Origin: Candidatus Bathyarchaeota archaeon
Lineage (GTDB): Archaea > Thermoproteota > Bathyarchaeia > RBG-16-48-13 > GCA-020355125
Assembly (NCBI GenBank): GCA_030670615.1
Contig: DAOVBJ010000003.1
Coordinates: forward strand, 1 to 14,982
Direction: 5' to 3'
Length of the DNA: 14,982 bases
A program made the position numbers and the translations under genes. How positions within the stretch are numbered: position 1 is the first letter of the stretch; each line of letters opens with the position of its first letter. Of this stretch, positions 13,965 through 14,982 are shown in pieces. The notes below the pieces were generated by a model. The model was not told where the DNA came from and searched no databases. It was given only the letters and a program-made list of their open reading frames with translations.

Positions 13965-14167
13965 AGCCTTCTTTGCTTTGGGAGGCTCATGCTCAGCGAA
14001 ATCAGGGCGTATAATTCCCTGTTCGCCCAGCCATTTATTCAGTCTCGGAGTTACTTGGCCTACGCGTTCTTCGGGAGAGAGCCATTTGGCCTCAGCCTTT
14101 AAAAGTTAACTAGAATTCTTCGGATAGTTTCAGGATCAAGAACAAGAGTACACGATATCGCTGAACC
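13941..14167 (-). pseudogene. Unrecognised gene remnant with one-base frameshift
   Basis: On the minus strand, an open stretch (14167-14106) reads LVLDPETIRRILVNF and then stops. The adjoining frame (14105-13944) reads on as LKAEAKWLSPEERVGQVTPR for 54 codons in all, ending ALRKTVTF before TAA 13941. One extra T in the T4 run at 14101-14104 (A4 on the plus strand) would join them as ILVNFLKAEAKWL. Neither part has an ATG, GTG or TTG start. The composition is clearly protein-like, but I know no family. It overlaps the end of the opposite-strand remnant by 24 bp, so at least one of the two may be spurious. Confidence 0.35.
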
Positions 14168-14187
14168 CTATCGAAGAGCTCGAAGAA

Positions 14188-14212
14188 GGCGGAGCCCCCC
14201 TTACCCCCCGCC
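14188..14212 (-). repeat. G-rich element with two G6 tracts
   Basis: On the minus strand this reads GGCGG, a G6 tract, TAA, a second G6 tract and CTCCGCC; the ends GGCGG and CCGCC pair. It resembles the element at 325-351 (G6, then AAGGGGCT, then GCCCC). It could form a hairpin or a G-quadruplex. It lies upstream of the minus-strand remnant. Confidence 0.35.
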
Positions 14213-14566
14213 GTTCATCGAGATTATGTTTGTAACGTCCCATCCTCAATAAGTTTTACCCTCAAACCTAAGCACAAAACGGGCGTGATAAAGGAAATTA
14301 GCTAGCTACAGAAGCGTCGTGGGTCATGAAAACATAAAGATTAAGGTACTAAACTAAGTCTTGAAACACGTAATCCTCAAGGAACTCAGGACTGCATCAC
14401 AAGTATCTGTAACGCCAGAGTAAAGTTTCCTCCGGACTACCAATGCATGTACTCGAGAATACTTTTTCCCTAGTTTTACATGTCTAGTATAGTTTAAGGA
14501 GGTTCGTAGGGAGCGATTTGATCCGCATTGGGTTCAAGGTCTAAAGGAAGGTAAGATGAAATGAGG
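14213..14566. other. Spacer without a gene
   Basis: No supported coding frame. It contains TAGCTAGCTA (14299-14308) and a good ribosome-site sequence, GGAGGT (14498-14503). The only start at a usable distance is TTG 14518, giving eight codons. Confidence 0.4.
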
Positions 14567-14574
14567 AAAAAAAA
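14567..14574 (-). terminator. Oligo-T terminator of the zinc-ribbon gene
   Basis: Eight A on the plus strand form a T8 tract on the minus strand, about 100 nt after the zinc-ribbon stop codon. A separate T8 on the plus strand lies at 14595-14602. Confidence 0.4.
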
Positions 14575-14674
14575 TATTATCGTGCACTGGCTAGTTTTTT
14601 TTAATCAGTAATTCAGTCTAACATAACTAATTGGAACTACTACAAAAAGACGGGGGATTAACGATCAGATTACC

Positions 14675-14982
14675 TTATCTCAGTTCTATCTTTCTGCCGC
14701 ATCGCTCGCAATACTCTGCTTCAGAAGACAGTTTGTTTCCACAGTAAATACAGTATCTAGCTTCCCTCGTAGTTGACTTCGAAATTGCTCCAGTGTCCTC
14801 TTGAGTGAGTTCAAGTTTCTGTATACCCAGTCGCTTCATGGCAGCCAATAGATCCTTCTCACGTAGGTCTCGTACAGGTTTTTCTGATTTTGAGATGACC
14901 TCCCTATCTTCTGGAGTGACCTCAAGTTTCTGTATACCAAGTCGCTTCATAGCTACCACGAGTTCTTCCTCACTTAGGTCTC
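14675..14982 (-). CDS. Repeat protein with C-terminal zinc ribbon (5' end beyond window)
   Basis: The frame is open to the window edge, so the N-terminus is missing; GTG 14959 is probably internal, because in-frame upstream codons encode DLSEEEL, matching the next repeat (DLREKDL). The visible 102 residues hold two copies of a 37-residue unit (RDL...AMKRLGIQKLE...ISKS), then a zinc ribbon with ligands YCIYCG and YCERCG (CxxC-x11-CxxC), then a short basic end. Such ribbons in archaea bind nucleic acid or protein, often at the end of membrane or regulatory proteins. The repeat unit looks like a helix plus a short acidic linker; I do not recognise it. Function unknown. Confidence 0.7.
   Translation of the reverse strand, partial: DLSEEELVVAMKRLGIQKLEVTPEDREVISKSEKPVRDLREKDLLAAMKRLGIQKLELTQEDTGAISKSTTREARYCIYCGNKLSSEAEYCERCGRKIELR
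14821..14982 (-). repeat. Tandem 111-bp coding repeat
   Basis: The segments beginning at 14821 and 14932 are nearly identical for about 50 bp (for example GTATACC, then AGTCGCTTCAT) and are exactly 111 bp apart, encoding the two copies of the 37-residue unit. High DNA identity implies a recent duplication. More copies may lie beyond the window edge. Confidence 0.7.

Noticed and set aside
1..14982. CRISPR array, insertion sequence or toxin-antitoxin pair
   Set aside because: No regularly spaced repeats or transposase were found. The ribbon-helix-helix gene has no toxin-like neighbour.

Overview
The window looks archaeal. It encodes an archaeal-type clamp-loader large subunit (RfcL), a single-domain KaiC-like ATPase, a class I glutamine synthetase and a HisF of the longer archaeal form. 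Many genes are preceded by BRE/TATA-like boxes, and GGAGG or GGTGATC Shine-Dalgarno sites occur. Stop codons follow the standard code, TGA included (hisF, the winged-helix gene). The lineage cannot be fixed from the sequence alone. A TACK-type archaeon such as a Bathyarchaeia-like organism is a guess, not a result.

Layout. 1-681: mostly non-coding, with inverted repeats, a GC-rich hairpin and one small plausible gene. 682-1686 (-): a PdxA-family dehydrogenase. 2056-3288 (+): an MFS transporter behind two identical operator-like dyads. 3519-4169 (-): a winged-helix protein with a coiled-coil tail. 4456-4745 (-): a small basic gene apparently broken by a one-base frameshift. 4902-5585 (+): a KaiC-like ATPase with a near-leaderless promoter. 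5915-6118 (+): a ribbon-helix-helix protein. 6209-7555 (-): glnA. 8057-8906 (+): a run of unrecognised small and membrane proteins. 9490-12250 (+): a probable operon of a homocitrate/isopropylmalate synthase-like enzyme, hisH and hisF. 12266-13495 (-): rfcL, convergent with hisF. 13496-14674: a 1.2 kb gene-poor stretch with two decayed gene remnants on opposite strands. 14675-end (-): the C-terminal part of a repeat-containing zinc-ribbon protein that runs off the window.

How the genes work together. HisH and HisF form imidazole glycerol phosphate synthase (glutaminase plus cyclase) and use the glutamine made by GlnA, which lies nearby but is separately transcribed. The acyl-transfer enzyme upstream of hisH has an unusual active-site signature, so its substrate is open. 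No CRISPR array, tRNA, rRNA, intact insertion sequence or recognisable defence system was seen. The less ordinary parts are the duplicated operator, the 8.0-8.9 kb membrane cluster, the atypical synthase, and a self-complementary GCTAGCTA octamer that recurs in the spacers.
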